Shown one piece after another: positions 1-6,177 of a stretch of DNA of 7,976 nt (its first letter is position 1; each line of letters begins with the position of its first letter). Both the position numbers and the translations under genes were made by a program. The notes beneath the pieces are model-generated. The model ran no database searches and was not told the origin of the DNA. It was given only the letters and a program-made list of their open reading frames with translations. The DNA comes from JAXGPP01 sp964436865 (GTDB lineage: Bacteria; Planctomycetota; Planctomycetia; Pirellulales; Thermoguttaceae), in contig CAYTFK010000318.1 of NCBI GenBank assembly GCA_964436865.1, positions 1 through 7,976 on the forward strand, given 5' to 3'.

Positions 1-36
1 GTGCATTACCGGAAGCAAAACGATATTGTCGAGCAT
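1..36 (-). CDS. Partial start of a further gene of the cluster
   Basis: The minus strand has ATG at 36 with GAAGGAG 7 bases upstream, 17 bases after the ThiF stop. The twelve visible codons read MLDNIVLLPVMH with no stop before the window edge. Spacing and ribosome binding site match the other genes, so a co-transcribed gene is likely. Too little is visible to say what it encodes. Confidence 0.6.
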   Translation of the reverse strand, partial: MLDNIVLLPVMH

Positions 37-53
37 TGTCGGTCTCCTTCTTG

Positions 54-860
54 TCAGGAACAGGCCCTGCGCGGGCCACTGAGCCAGCGCGGCTTGGCCA
101 CCGCCTCGGTCACGTCGAAGCAGATTTCGTCGTACATCCGCTCGCCCTCGGGCGGGGCGATCAGCCGCCACACGGCCGCGCCCATCAAGGCGGCCGCCAT
201 CTGGTTGGCAAACAGCACCTGCGGCACGCCCGCAGCCGCCAGCTCCATGCAGTCGAGTTCGGTCGGATTCTTGTCGGCCGGTTGGGCGATTTCCGGGTGA
301 TAGCGGTCCAGCGGCGAACCGACTGCATCGCGGCCGTCGATCCGCCCGTAGACCTGCACATTGCCATACGTGCCCCGCTGGCCGGGCCCCACACCGTCGT
401 TGCCGGCGGAAATCAGGTAGCCGTTGGCCAGTTCGCCCAACCGGCGGCTGGCGGTTCGCCGCGTGGCGTGGTTGTCGACCGCCAGGCATACGAAGTCCCC
501 TTCCCCAATCACTTCGTGCCTGTTCGCCTCGGTGAGATGCGCGGAAAACGGGCGGATGTGCAGCCCCGGCCGGCCGACCAGGTCGTTCAAGTAGACCGCC
601 TGTGCCACGGCCTTGTTGTCGTAGTCGGGAACGGCAACCCGATAGCGATTCGAGGGGGCATAGGCATCGCCATCTACCATGACAACACGGAACTGGTCAT
701 CGAGCCCGGCCAGGAACACGAGCATCTGCTGCGCGAAAATAGCGCCGATCCCCCCCAGGCCGATCAAGACGATGTTGCCCGCGGTCAGCGGACGCAAATC
801 AATCTGCGTGCGGATGATCTCGGCGGCCGAAGGAGTCGCATTGAGAACGGTATGGCTCAT
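54..860 (-). CDS. ThiF/E1-family adenylating enzyme
   Basis: The protein has 268 residues, the length of a single-domain ThiF/MoeB-type E1. The Rossmann nucleotide loop is GLGGIG (34-39). The acidic end of strand 2 is VDGDAYAPSNRYR (62-74), giving Asp63/Asp65 and the Asn71-Arg72 pair used in ATP binding. Lys83 (DNKA) and Asp129 (AVDN) with Arg134 match the other conserved ATP/Mg contacts of the family. GNDGVGPGQ (153-161) resembles the GN...GQ segment of PRTRC ThiF proteins as I recall them. Cys204 in ELDCMEL is the best candidate thioester cysteine. The CxxC zinc pairs of MoeB/ThiF are absent. It should adenylate the C-terminal Gly of a ubiquitin-like protein and hand it to an E2. As the only E1 seen here, it may serve both modifiers. 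The start overlaps the JAMM stop (ATGA), and 17 bases separate it from the next gene. Confidence 0.94.
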   Translation of the reverse strand: MSHTVLNATPSAAEIIRTQIDLRPLTAGNIVLIGLGGIGAIFAQQMLVFLAGLDDQFRVVMVDGDAYAPSNRYRVAVPDYDNKAVAQAVYLNDLVGRPGLHIRPFSAHLTEANRHEVIGEGDFVCLAVDNHATRRTASRRLGELANGYLISAGNDGVGPGQRGTYGNVQVYGRIDGRDAVGSPLDRYHPEIAQPADKNPTELDCMELAAAGVPQVLFANQMAAALMGAAVWRLIAPPEGERMYDEICFDVTEAVAKPRWLSGPRRACS

Positions 861-1636
861 GGTTTGAACTCCACGGTAGAACCATTTCTAGGTTTCGGCT
901 CCGCAGGGAAGACGAGGCTTGCGGCGGTGAAGATATCGGGGGGCGTCTTGCCGAAACCGTAACTCGGCCGATGGCGGACGAGATGGACGAGCTCGAGCCA
1001 ATCGCGCGGCGGTTGCGGGTAGGGTGGCGGCGGAATCTCCTCCAGCAGGCTCTCGGGGGCAAAGTTGAACCGCTGGCCATCGACAACGAAGTCGATGTGA
1101 AACATCGGCCGGCCGGCGATATGGCCGACCACGAGGTGCAACCCGTCGCCGTCGTCGCGACGATCGACCAGGCTGGGCAGCGGGTGGCCGACGTGCGAGT
1201 GAGCGTCGCCAAAACGCTGGAATCCGGGAGGGAGTGTCAACGGGTTGTCGAACTCCACCGACTCGTCGGCCGACAGGCAGCCGCGGTAGGAGTAAACCTC
1301 GACGCTCTGCCGAGGGCAGTGCCAGGCGAACTGGCGCTGGAGCGGGCTGTAGAGCAACACCAGCGCCGCCTCACCCTGGTAAATGTGGTACGCCTCCTGA
1401 AAGAAGCCGAGCATCTCGGCGATCATGCGGGCCGGGATCTTCCCGGTCCGCAGCTCGCATCCCTCCTGGTGCGACTGGAGCAGGGGAATGGAACCCGCGG
1501 TCCTGGTGGACGAGTGGTACGATTCGGTGGCGCGCTCGATGAAAGCTCCCTCTTGGGCGAACACATAGCGGACTTCGCCCGGTTGGAGGTCAGCGAGCGT
1601 AACGCCCGGATGCTTGATACGGTAGTCGATGGGCAT
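857..1636 (-). CDS. Second JAMM/MPN (Prok-JAB) protease, PRTRC protein A-like
   Basis: The protein has 259 residues. His146-Ser-His148 followed by Ser155-x-x-Asp158 (DAHSHVGHPLPSLVDRRDD) is the JAMM metal-binding core, and DGLHLVVG after it is the strand typical of the bacterial JAB branch. Glu89 in YQGEAALVLLYSP is the likely catalytic Glu. The N-terminal region (EVRYVFAQEGAFIERA) resembles the front of PRTRC protein A as I remember it. The C-terminal 60 residues hold a Pro-rich linker (IPPPPYPQPP) and an unrecognised tail. It may remove the TRR tail from the second ubiquitin-like protein or release conjugates (inference). The ATG at 1636 is chosen for GAAGGAG 8 bases upstream. A TTG at 1774 overlapping the previous stop would add about 46 Pro/Arg/Gly-rich residues encoded partly by the hairpin. 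The stop overlaps the ThiF start as ATGA, so this protein and the E1 are coupled. Confidence 0.85.
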   Translation of the reverse strand: MPIDYRIKHPGVTLADLQPGEVRYVFAQEGAFIERATESYHSSTRTAGSIPLLQSHQEGCELRTGKIPARMIAEMLGFFQEAYHIYQGEAALVLLYSPLQRQFAWHCPRQSVEVYSYRGCLSADESVEFDNPLTLPPGFQRFGDAHSHVGHPLPSLVDRRDDGDGLHLVVGHIAGRPMFHIDFVVDGQRFNFAPESLLEEIPPPPYPQPPRDWLELVHLVRHRPSYGFGKTPPDIFTAASLVFPAEPKPRNGSTVEFKP

Positions 1637-1644
1637 CGGAAAGG

Positions 1645-1651
1645 CTCCTTC
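1645..1651 (-). promoter_or_regulatory. Ribosome binding site deciding the second JAMM start
   Basis: The minus strand reads GAAGGAG, 8 bases before the ATG at 1636. Its presence favours this ATG over the upstream TTG at 1774 in the same frame. Confidence 0.65.
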
Positions 1652-1729
1652 GATGGCCGTTTCAGAACCGCCCGGTGGCTCAGGCCGGAGCGGTTCAGAA
1701 ATCGGCCTCGGAAACGGCGTCCTGGTGAA

Positions 1730-1761
1730 GCCGCCCCGCCAGCCGGGGCCGGCGGGGCGGC
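1730..1761. repeat. GC-rich hairpin upstream of second JAMM gene
   Basis: A perfect 11-bp inverted repeat, GCCGCCCCGCC and GGCGGGGCGGC, has a 10-base loop. It lies in the 134-base gap that separates the preceding gene from the second JAMM gene, 9 bases after that gene's stop. No T-run follows on the minus strand, so a simple terminator is unlikely. It shares the GGCGGGGC core with the hairpin at 5848-5874. Processing, partial attenuation or a dispersed repeat are all possible. Confidence 0.72.
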
Positions 1762-1770
1762 GGAAACGAT

Positions 1771-2610
1771 TCAAAAAGGAAACAGATCAACCAGGCGACG
1801 GCGGCGGGACCCGCCGGCGCAACTCAACAGCAGGGTGGTCCACTCCTGGACCGTGGCGAAGCGGGGGGTCAACTGGTAGGCCTCGATTTCCCGCTCGATA
1901 AGCTGGCGGACGGTAACGCCAACCGGCTTCCAGGCGACATCGAGGACGAACCAGGGATTCTTGACCGACTCTTTCTGCCAGCGGTCGACGTCGGTAACGC
2001 GGCAGTCGATGCCGTCGGCCTTCGCCTTACCGAAAGCCGACTGGCCTTCGTGGAACTCGGAGGAGCGGTTGAATCCGCCGCCCCAGAGGTGCGTGACCAG
2101 CGCGTCGAGCCCGGCGTACACGCCGCGCGGCGCGTCGCCCACGAACTGGGTGCAGAGCCACGCATAGCAGTCGTGGGCGTGGGGGCTGACGTTGAGCAGG
2201 TTGGGCCAGTACAACTCGTCGCTGGCGTGCCGGAGGGGTGCATTGCGATAGAAGAGCTCGGCGCGCTGCACCATTCGGCCCTGCATAAACGGGACCTTCA
2301 GCACCACGTACGGCGTCGCCAGCGACCGCACTGCGTAGTCGACTTCCGAGCCCAGCCGCACGCGGCCGTACCGTTCGTCGATCCACAGCAGCCGCCGCAA
2401 TGCCGGCTCCAGTTCCACAATGCAGACAGTGAGCGGGCCAGCCCGGACGGACCATCGCGTGTTGCCGGGGATGCACTCCTCGTCGAGGCCTCGGATGGAG
2501 GCCTCGGCAACCGCCGCCGCCAGCGCGGGAAGGGCCGCCTTGAGGACGGCCCCCTCGCCGCTGGCGACCGCGTGCTCCCCTTTGAGCACGATCGCTTCGT
2601 CCTTGCTCAT
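1771..2610 (-). CDS. Possible divergent E2-like protein (PRTRC protein B-like)
   Basis: The protein has 279 residues and starts at an ATG overlapping the preceding stop (ATGA). The central region reads YVVLKVPFMQG (101-111), ELFYRNAPLRHASDELY (118-134), WPNLLNV (135-141) and then Cys148 and Cys153 in HDCYAWLC. The sequence of a hydrophobic strand, FYR..PL, PN..NV and a Cys about 11 residues after the PN resembles the prokaryotic E2 family D / PRTRC protein B pattern as I recall it, and parallels HPNV...C in the first gene. Position supports this, since it sits between a Ubl and a JAMM/ThiF pair. If right, Cys148 would be the thioester residue. The N-terminal 45 residues are an Ala-rich helix, and the C-terminus is basic and hydrophobic (RRRRLVDLFPF). 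I am sure of the gene and only moderately sure of the family. It could be a catalytically inactive E2 fold. Confidence 0.62.
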   Translation of the reverse strand: MSKDEAIVLKGEHAVASGEGAVLKAALPALAAAVAEASIRGLDEECIPGNTRWSVRAGPLTVCIVELEPALRRLLWIDERYGRVRLGSEVDYAVRSLATPYVVLKVPFMQGRMVQRAELFYRNAPLRHASDELYWPNLLNVSPHAHDCYAWLCTQFVGDAPRGVYAGLDALVTHLWGGGFNRSSEFHEGQSAFGKAKADGIDCRVTDVDRWQKESVKNPWFVLDVAWKPVGVTVRQLIEREIEAYQLTPRFATVQEWTTLLLSCAGGSRRRRLVDLFPF

Positions 2611-2939
2611 CGCCGGGTTCCTCCCTTCACCGAACTGGGCTTGACGAAGTTCAACATCGCGACATCGTCGCCAATGACGACGTCGTCTTCGACGATCTGG
2701 CCGTTGATCACGGCCACCGTGTCCGACTCGATATGCAACAGCGGAGTGAGCACGCGGCGAACCTCCCCTACCGACATCCCCGAGACAGGGAAATGTCCGT
2801 CATGGATCGAGCACTGGCAGAACACGGTCCGCTGGCTCTGGCCGGCGTTGTTCGGCGCGGCGGGCTCCCCGCCGCCATCGGCGCTGGGGGGCAACGCCGC
2901 CACCGTCGTTTCGGCATGGCGTTTCTGTCTCAATTGCAT
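2607..2939 (-). CDS. Second ubiquitin-like (ThiS/MoaD-type) beta-grasp protein, Gly-Gly plus TRR tail
   Basis: The protein has 110 residues. The first ~35 are low-complexity and probably flexible (Ala, Pro, Gly rich). From about 38 the pattern is a short beta-grasp: TVFCQCSIHDGHFPV, then a helix MSVGEVRRVLTPL, then AVINGQIVEDDVVIGDDVAMLNFVK, which follows the ThiS/MoaD layout of NG...V..D..I..GD.V..... The chain ends VKGGTRR, so the Gly-Gly at 106-107 is followed by three residues that would have to be removed before adenylation, as in ubiquitin precursors. One of the JAMM proteins is the obvious candidate for that cut (inference). It might instead be a sulfur carrier or a PRTRC protein C-like Ubl. 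The ATG at 2939 has AGGAGA upstream, and the stop overlaps the next start as ATGA. Open reading and start are solid; the fold is a moderate-confidence call. Confidence 0.72.
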   Translation of the reverse strand: MQLRQKRHAETTVAALPPSADGGGEPAAPNNAGQSQRTVFCQCSIHDGHFPVSGMSVGEVRRVLTPLLHIESDTVAVINGQIVEDDVVIGDDVAMLNFVKPSSVKGGTRR

Positions 2940-2991
2940 GACTGCGTCTCCTGGAAAAGGCTGTTTAGAAACGAACGGGTAGTCTCCGGCC

Positions 2992-4710
2992 TCAGTTGAA
3001 GAGCAGCGCCCGGGGCCGCCGCGCGGGGCGCAGCGGACGAACGCTCTCTACGCGCAGCGGCTCGCCGGCGAACCACTGCGGCAAGTGCTCCGGCAGGTTG
3101 TGCGGCCGGAACAGAGTCGCCAGGCTCGTGTACTGGGCCTGGAGCGCACGGACGATCGACTCGGCGTCGATCCCCAGCAGGTCATCGACGGCATCGCTCT
3201 GCCGCAGGCATTCGTCGATCGCGCGGCTGACCGCCTCTTCGAGCTGTGCGCCGGTCACCAGATCGGAGCGGCGAATTGTGCGGCGCTGTCCGTCCTGCAT
3301 GCGGACCTCGGCGATGCCCTGGTCCGGATCGTTGCCGTAGAGATAGCTCAGGACGATGTTGATCATTACCTGGCGGGCTGTCTCGACGTCGGCGAAACGA
3401 TCGGCATCGCGGAACTTCAACCGCGCGTCGAGCTTCTTGTCGAGCACGCTGGCTGCCTGTCCGGCGGAAAGGCTGCCGAACGTAACCGCGCGCATGCCAA
3501 TGCGGCGCAACGCCGCGGGATCGATGAGGTCGGCCCGGTTGGTGGTGGCGATGAACGTGGCGGGAACGCCCAGTTCACCCGATACGGAGCTCAACCGCTG
3601 GAGCATGAGGGCCAGCGGGCGATCGAAAAGGTGAGCCGACCCGCCGACTTCGCCCCGCGCGCGAAACAGGGCTTCGGCCTCTTCGAGCACGACGATCAGC
3701 GGCGCGGCCACCGGCCGGCCGTCGCGGCCCACCAGCGGCGTTTTGCCGAGCGTCGCCAGCCGGTCGAAAAACGAATTGATCTTGTTCTCCGTCTCGCCAA
3801 ACAGCGAGCTGTAGAACGTCGAGGCGTCGACCATCACCAGCCGGCTCAGCCGCTGGCCGGTTTGCTGGTAGATGAAATCGCTCACCTCCTTCGCCAGCAC
3901 CTTGAGATGGAAACTCTTGCCCGTTCCGGTCGACCCGGCGAAGAGATACGAGTTCACCGCCCGGGCCTGCATCCGCTGCATCCAGTCCGGATGCAGCACC
4001 CAGCGCTGGATGAGAAACAATATTTCGTCGAGCACCGGGTGCGCCGCGCCCAGCTTGTCGCGGCTCACCTGATCGAGTTGCTCCAGCGGTGTGAGCAACT
4101 CGTGGCCGTCGGAGCCCCCTTCGAGCCGCCGGCGGATGAACCGCCGCGCGGGGTCGTAGATCACGCGGGCCCCGATGGGCAGCGGTGCGTCGCGGCAGAG
4201 CGATTCCGGCACCCGGGCCTGCACGACCTGCTCGTGGTGCTTGACCAGCACGATGTTCCGCTCCCCTTTGACGCGCTCAACGACGCTGGTCACGTCTCCC
4301 GGGCAAGGCAGCTCTCCGTCGCGGCCGGCGAGCCGGCCGCTCTTGGTGTCGACGAGCACCGGATCGCCGAACTCCAGCCCCTCGACCTCCTCCGCTTGCG
4401 CCGGCAACCGCAAATCGTCGCCGACGCGAGTCACCACCGCATAGGTTCTGCCGTCGCGAACCTCGACGGCCAGGAAGATCTCCAGCGCAAGCGGGTTCCC
4501 CTCGCTCTCATTGACTTTGGCACGCAGGGCCTGCGCCTCATCGGCGGTGCGGATGACGCTGGCGATTGCAGGGACCGCGTCGAGGCCCTGCTCGTGGACG
4601 TAGAATGCGGCCAGCTCTGCCCGCTTTTCGGGCGGGAGGTTCGTGTCCTGCAGCGTCTGTTCCATGTGCTGCAACCGGTCGGCCGCTGACTGCTTGTCGG
4701 GTTTGGCCAT
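2992..4710 (-). CDS. AAA+ ATPase, ARC/Mpa-like proteasomal unfoldase type
   Basis: The protein has 572 residues. The AAA module carries Walker A GSTGTGKS (259-266), a Walker B at 338-344 (LIVVLEE, with Glu343 where Asp is usual), FRARG at 349-353, sensor 1 in ATTNRADLIDP (Asn391) and Arg-finger candidates in LRRIGMR (401-407). The N-terminal ~60 residues are helical (QHMEQTLQ ... PPEKRAELAAF), though a long coiled coil is not obvious. Residues about 75-195 resemble the OB-domain segment of ARC/Mpa ATPases (GLEFGDPVLVD ... VVERVKGERNIVLV ... LPIGARVIYDP). ARC/Mpa rings recognise Pup-tagged proteins and feed them to the 20S proteasome (family knowledge). Here the partner would be a beta-grasp modifier (inference). 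The C-terminus is ALLFN, whose last three residues resemble the Hb-Tyr/Phe-X docking tail of proteasomal ATPases. No protease subunit is in the window. The ATG at 4710 has GAGGAG 8 bases upstream. Confidence 0.9.
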   Translation of the reverse strand: MAKPDKQSAADRLQHMEQTLQDTNLPPEKRAELAAFYVHEQGLDAVPAIASVIRTADEAQALRAKVNESEGNPLALEIFLAVEVRDGRTYAVVTRVGDDLRLPAQAEEVEGLEFGDPVLVDTKSGRLAGRDGELPCPGDVTSVVERVKGERNIVLVKHHEQVVQARVPESLCRDAPLPIGARVIYDPARRFIRRRLEGGSDGHELLTPLEQLDQVSRDKLGAAHPVLDEILFLIQRWVLHPDWMQRMQARAVNSYLFAGSTGTGKSFHLKVLAKEVSDFIYQQTGQRLSRLVMVDASTFYSSLFGETENKINSFFDRLATLGKTPLVGRDGRPVAAPLIVVLEEAEALFRARGEVGGSAHLFDRPLALMLQRLSSVSGELGVPATFIATTNRADLIDPAALRRIGMRAVTFGSLSAGQAASVLDKKLDARLKFRDADRFADVETARQVMINIVLSYLYGNDPDQGIAEVRMQDGQRRTIRRSDLVTGAQLEEAVSRAIDECLRQSDAVDDLLGIDAESIVRALQAQYTSLATLFRPHNLPEHLPQWFAGEPLRVESVRPLRPARRPRALLFN

Positions 4711-4736
4711 GGCATTCTCTCCTCTTGACTAAGGGG

Positions 4737-5789
4737 TCATTTCAGGCGGTAATAGCCGCGCTCGACGGCGCGCCAACCGCGGAGCGCGAAGACGCGAACA
4801 TCAAGCTCTTCGCGGGGAGAAAAGCCCCACACCATGCCGGCCACGTAGGGCTGAGCGGCGAAGAGACTGGCGTGCAATTCGATGTCGCTTGTGCTGTAGA
4901 ACGACGAAGTCAGATTGCAGGTTGCCCGTTTCTGACAACTCGGGCAGTTGGCTTCGCCGTTGTCGCCGACCGAGGGCAGGAAGGGATGGTTGTGCGCCAG
5001 CGCCAGCGGAATCTCGTCGGGCCGGTTGAGCCGCGTTCGCCGCCTGAGCATCTGCGACTGGAGGTCGGCGTACAGAGCGGCGGTTGGCTTCAGACTGAAC
5101 CGCTCCTGGGCCCCCTGCCGCAGTTCGACGACCGCATCGATGACGCCGAAGATCTCCGGCCGCGGCTCGTGCTGGCGGTAGAGGTGGCCGAGCAACAGCG
5201 CCGCCCCTTCCAATTCGGCCGCACCCGCCTTGAACAGGTACTCGCGCGTCGTTTCGAGGGCCTGCTCGGTGATGAAAAGCGGGTATTCGTCCCCCTCGGG
5301 CCCGACACGCTCGGCACGAGCGAGCCAGTCTTCGAGCCGGCCCTCGGCAAGCGGCAACGGCTTGCGCGTGACGAAGGCGGTCGGCCCGGCGGACGGCGAA
5401 GGAGGAGACTCGACGACGACGCGGTACCCGACGCGGCCGCCGGTGGTGTCGGCGATCGCCTTGCCCAGCTTCAAGGCAGCGGCCGCGGCAGCCCGCCCGA
5501 AAAGCGAATCGATGTCGTACACCCGATCGACCGCGCGGCCGTCGCGGGTGACGGCAAAGCGAATGGCGGAGATCTCGGCAGTCTCCGCCGCAACGAAGAC
5601 CGGCTCTTCGCTGACGGCAACTTCGTAAGCGTCCGGGCCGATCAGCCCGGCTCGCTGGGCATCGAAGCGGATCTGTGCCCGTGCCGGCTCGAGCCAGGCA
5701 GGGTCAATCAAATCACTAGGGTACTCCTCGTGGTGGGCGGTTTGAAAAAACAAACGGTAAGGGCTGGGTTCGACTGCCAGACGGGTCAT
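4737..5789 (-). CDS. JAMM/MPN (JAB) metalloprotease, deubiquitinase-like, with Cys insertion
   Basis: The protein has 350 residues. The C-terminal half (from about 170) is a JAMM domain: Glu194 in ELEGAALLLG, His266-Asn267-His268-Pro269, and Ser299-x-x-Asp302 in FYSTSDIELH. Together these match E...H-x-H...S-x-x-D, the zinc-binding and catalytic set of this family. Between HNH and SxxD there is an unusually long loop with CPSCQKRATC (Cys282, Cys285, Cys291), which may form an extra metal site. Residues 1-165 form an N-terminal region I do not recognise, with an Ala-rich helix at about 95-112. The expected role is to cleave the bond after the Gly-Gly of a ubiquitin-like protein, removing it from targets or trimming a precursor. 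I chose the ATG at 5789 because GGGAGG lies 4 bases upstream. A GTG at 5894 would add an Arg-rich, hairpin-encoded leader and is less likely. The ATPase follows after 26 bases. Confidence 0.88.
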   Translation of the reverse strand: MTRLAVEPSPYRLFFQTAHHEEYPSDLIDPAWLEPARAQIRFDAQRAGLIGPDAYEVAVSEEPVFVAAETAEISAIRFAVTRDGRAVDRVYDIDSLFGRAAAAAALKLGKAIADTTGGRVGYRVVVESPPSPSAGPTAFVTRKPLPLAEGRLEDWLARAERVGPEGDEYPLFITEQALETTREYLFKAGAAELEGAALLLGHLYRQHEPRPEIFGVIDAVVELRQGAQERFSLKPTAALYADLQSQMLRRRTRLNRPDEIPLALAHNHPFLPSVGDNGEANCPSCQKRATCNLTSSFYSTSDIELHASLFAAQPYVAGMVWGFSPREELDVRVFALRGWRAVERGYYRLK

Positions 5790-5847
5790 GGAACCTCCCA
5801 GGCCGGGCGCGAGTGAAGGAACGGTTGACGGACGACTAATGCGGCGC

Positions 5848-5874
5848 CGGCGGGGCCGCAGCGCAGCCCCGCCG
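5848..5874. repeat. GC-rich hairpin upstream of first JAMM gene
   Basis: A perfect 9-bp inverted repeat, CGGCGGGGC and GCCCCGCCG, is separated by 9 bases. It lies in the 97-base gap between the ubiquitin-like stop and the first JAMM start. No T-run follows on the transcribed strand, so it is unlikely to be an intrinsic terminator. It may be an RNA structure that adjusts expression across the gap or a small dispersed repeat. It shares the core GGCGGGGC with the hairpin at 1730-1761. Confidence 0.7.
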
Positions 5875-5886
5875 CACGCCATGGTG

Positions 5887-6177
5887 CTAACCACCCAATC
5901 CAGCGTCCGGTTGAAGTGTAAGCCGGACCTCAGGACCGGACTGCCCGGCGACGTCGCCGAGCGGGTCTTCTTCGTTCAACAGGCGGCTGCTGGTGTCATC
6001 TCGCAGCGCCCATTGAACGTTCGGCGGAAGGCTCATCGAGCTCACCGCCTGGGCGACCACCTCGCGCGGTCTTGCCGACCGCTTCACACGAGGCAACACG
6101 ACCTCCTGCTGGCCGAACGGGTCGCTCACCGACACGGTGAGCTCCTCGTCCTCTCTGGCCAGATCCAAAACACTCAT
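5887..6177 (-). CDS. Ubiquitin-like protein with free C-terminal Gly-Gly
   Basis: The protein has 96 residues and ends DAGLGG directly before a TAG stop, so the C-terminal diglycine needed for adenylation is exposed without processing. The layout matches a ubiquitin beta-grasp: strand 1 at about 12-18 (ELTVSVS), strand 2 at about 24-31, helix at about 37-48 (PREVVAQAVSSM), PPNVQWAL at 51-58, which matches ubiquitin's IPPDQQRLI region, a PLGDV turn at 72-76, which matches TLSDY, and a last strand VRLTLQP before the tail. It is the likely modifier, activated by the ThiF/E1 protein and carried by the E2 through its thioester. The ATG at 6177 has the best Shine-Dalgarno sequence of the cluster and shares one base with the upstream TGA, consistent with higher expression than its neighbours. 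Start and stop are clear. Whether it is attached to proteins, lipids or a single target is unknown. Confidence 0.86.
   Translation of the reverse strand: MSVLDLAREDEELTVSVSDPFGQQEVVLPRVKRSARPREVVAQAVSSMSLPPNVQWALRDDTSSRLLNEEDPLGDVAGQSGPEVRLTLQPDAGLGG

Noticed and set aside
1637..1774. TTG-started N-terminal extension of the second JAMM protein overlapping the previous stop
   Set aside because: It is low-complexity Pro/Arg/Gly sequence partly made by the hairpin, and a good GAAGGAG site precedes the ATG at 1636. I rank it second but cannot exclude it.
36..1879. Plus-strand open frames opposite ThiF and the second JAMM gene (36-962, 971-1879)
   Set aside because: They are antisense to genes with intact catalytic motifs, with no convincing ribosome binding site and no recognisable protein.
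3085..4689. Long plus-strand open frame (534 codons) opposite the ATPase
   Set aside because: It lies antisense to a gene with clear AAA+ motifs. GC-rich codons leave few stops on the opposite strand, and the translation shows no recognisable domain.
1730..5874. The two GC hairpins as intrinsic terminators
   Set aside because: Neither is followed by a T-run on the transcribed strand, and genes of the same system continue after both.
5790..5894. GTG-started N-terminal extension of the first JAMM protein
   Set aside because: The leader is Arg/Pro-rich and encoded by the hairpin, while the ATG at 5789 has GGGAGG just upstream.
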